Assembly: GCF_025655475.1 (NCBI RefSeq)
Contig: NZ_JAHTIK010000001.1
Location: 278,998-342,997, forward strand
From: Kitasatospora sp. DSM 101779
GTDB lineage: Bacteria; Actinomycetota; Actinomycetes; Streptomycetales; Streptomycetaceae
Reading direction: 5' to 3'
DNA length: 64,000 nucleotides
The translations under genes and the position numbers were made by a program. The notes beneath the pieces were generated by a model. It was not told where the DNA came from and made no database searches. It saw nothing but the letters and a program-made list of their open reading frames with translations. Below are positions 63,431 to 64,000 of the stretch, in pieces. Position 1 is the first letter of the stretch, and each line of letters begins with the position of its first letter.

Positions 63431-64000
63431 CGTGCGTCCCGGGTGCTGCGAAGGAAGTCGCCGAGCGACAGCGTGCCGTTGCCCGCTCCGGCCGTGTCCC
63501 TGACGGCGGCGTCCGGCTCCGGCGCGGTGGGCGGGTGTGTCGCCGGGGGGACGGCACGGATTTCGATCCGGCCGATGCTGATCGTGACGGCAGGGGCCGG
63601 CTCGGCGGCGGCGACCGCGGACGGGTGTGCGAGGGACGGGTGTGCCACGGGCCGGGGCACGAGGGTCGGCGGGAGCGGGGCGGGGGCCGGTGCGGGGCGG
63701 ACGACGGGGGCGGCGGTGGCTTCCTCGCGCCGCGTCGGCCGTGCGGTGTCCCGGTCGGGCGTCGCGGGGCGCCGTGGTGGTCGGTGCTCGCCCCGCCCGG
63801 GTCCACCGGCCGGGGCCGGGGAGGTGTCGCTGCGGGTGGCAGAGGTCCGTGCGGCCGTTGTGTCGGCCGGCGGCCGGGCGGCGGACTCGGTCGGGGCGGC
63901 AAGGGGCGTGGCGAGCGGCCGCCGGTACGGCACGGTGGCCTCCTCCCCGGGGCGGCCTGCGCCGCCGGGGAGCACGTCCCGCATCGCGGCGGGCGCGACC
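63427..64000 (-). CDS. Proline-rich eCIS-associated protein (cut by right edge)
   Basis: At least 185 residues are visible; the frame is open to the end, so it may begin beyond 64000 (ATG 63984 is one option). Long Pro/Ala/Thr-rich disordered segments surround short conserved strings VTISIGRIEIRAVPP and LSLGDFLRST. Similar Pro-rich proteins occur next to eCIS baseplate genes with unknown role. Confidence 0.55.
   Translation of the reverse strand, partial: VAPAAMRDVLPGGAGRPGEEATVPYRRPLATPLAAPTESAARPPADTTAARTSATRSDTSPAPAGGPGRGEHRPPRRPATPDRDTARPTRREEATAAPVVRPAPAPAPLPPTLVPRPVAHPSLAHPSAVAAAEPAPAVTISIGRIEIRAVPPATHPPTAPEPDAAVRDTAGAGNGTLSLGDFLRSTRDAR

Noticed and set aside
42012..64000. Ordinary prophage tail module
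   Set aside because: DUF4255, AAA+ ATPase, DUF4157, CIS tube-domain and PAAR-like genes together are eCIS-specific; no capsid, terminase, integrase or lysis genes lie in the window.

Overview
GC-rich DNA (roughly 70 percent or more) with strong third-position GC bias, many GTG starts, frequent ATGA/GTGA start-stop overlaps, TANNNT boxes 6-7 nt before starts (leaderless genes), SARP/AfsR and SigE-type ECF regulators and secreted streptomycete families (I36 inhibitor, Tap-type S33 peptidases). All of this points to a Streptomyces/Kitasatospora-type actinomycete chromosome. No rRNA, tRNA, CRISPR array or intact transposase gene was seen.

Left part (1-42 kb), a mosaic of short operons. The 3' end of a LanC-domain gene is followed by a coupled unknown/DUF5995 pair (1-2.8 kb). 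Then come a VOC protein and a TetR-SDR pair that share an operator-like palindrome (3-5.5 kb), small unknown and membrane genes, a classical SDR, and a SigE-family ECF sigma with a membrane partner (8.7-10.5 kb). A UBP zinc-finger gene and an Lrp regulator divergent from an LLM oxidoreductase/deaminase operon follow (10.6-13.2 kb). Next are an I36 inhibitor, a lipoprotein and a lone prenyl synthase. A protease-rich stretch holds two coupled S33 peptidases, a protealysin-like M4 peptidase with an emfourin-type inhibitor gene, a lamin-tail/beta-propeller exoprotein and an S41 peptidase (17-26 kb). Then come a 1131-aa SARP-NTPase regulator, LLM, hemerythrin and hydrolase genes, a ParB-like exported protein, a second ECF/membrane-partner pair, DUF2071, a frameshifted gene, MITE-like repeats, an ECF42-DGPF pair and a multi-TM acyltransferase-like gene.

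Right part (42-64 kb) is one minus-strand operon of 16 consecutive genes that runs off the right edge. It encodes the baseplate, spike and accessory half of an extracellular (phage-tail-like) contractile injection system (eCIS). In transcription order: two small unknown proteins, a CIS tube-domain protein, a LysM protein, gp27-like hub, gp5-like spike, PAAR-like tip, gp25, two baseplate-J wedge proteins, a gpI-type tail protein, a DUF6519 beta-helix protein, a second LysM-like protein, a DUF4255 terminator/cap protein, an AAA+ ATPase, and a large DUF4157 protein with an HNH-like motif. Nearly all genes overlap by a few bases or are separated by fewer than 20 nt. Sheath and inner-tube genes are not in the window and presumably lie to the right.

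The eCIS operon, with its candidate payload and fibre-like proteins, is the most notable system. The M4/emfourin pair, the twin TetR operators, the twin ECF promoters and the MITE pair are smaller leads. All family assignments come from reading sequence and motifs, without database searches.
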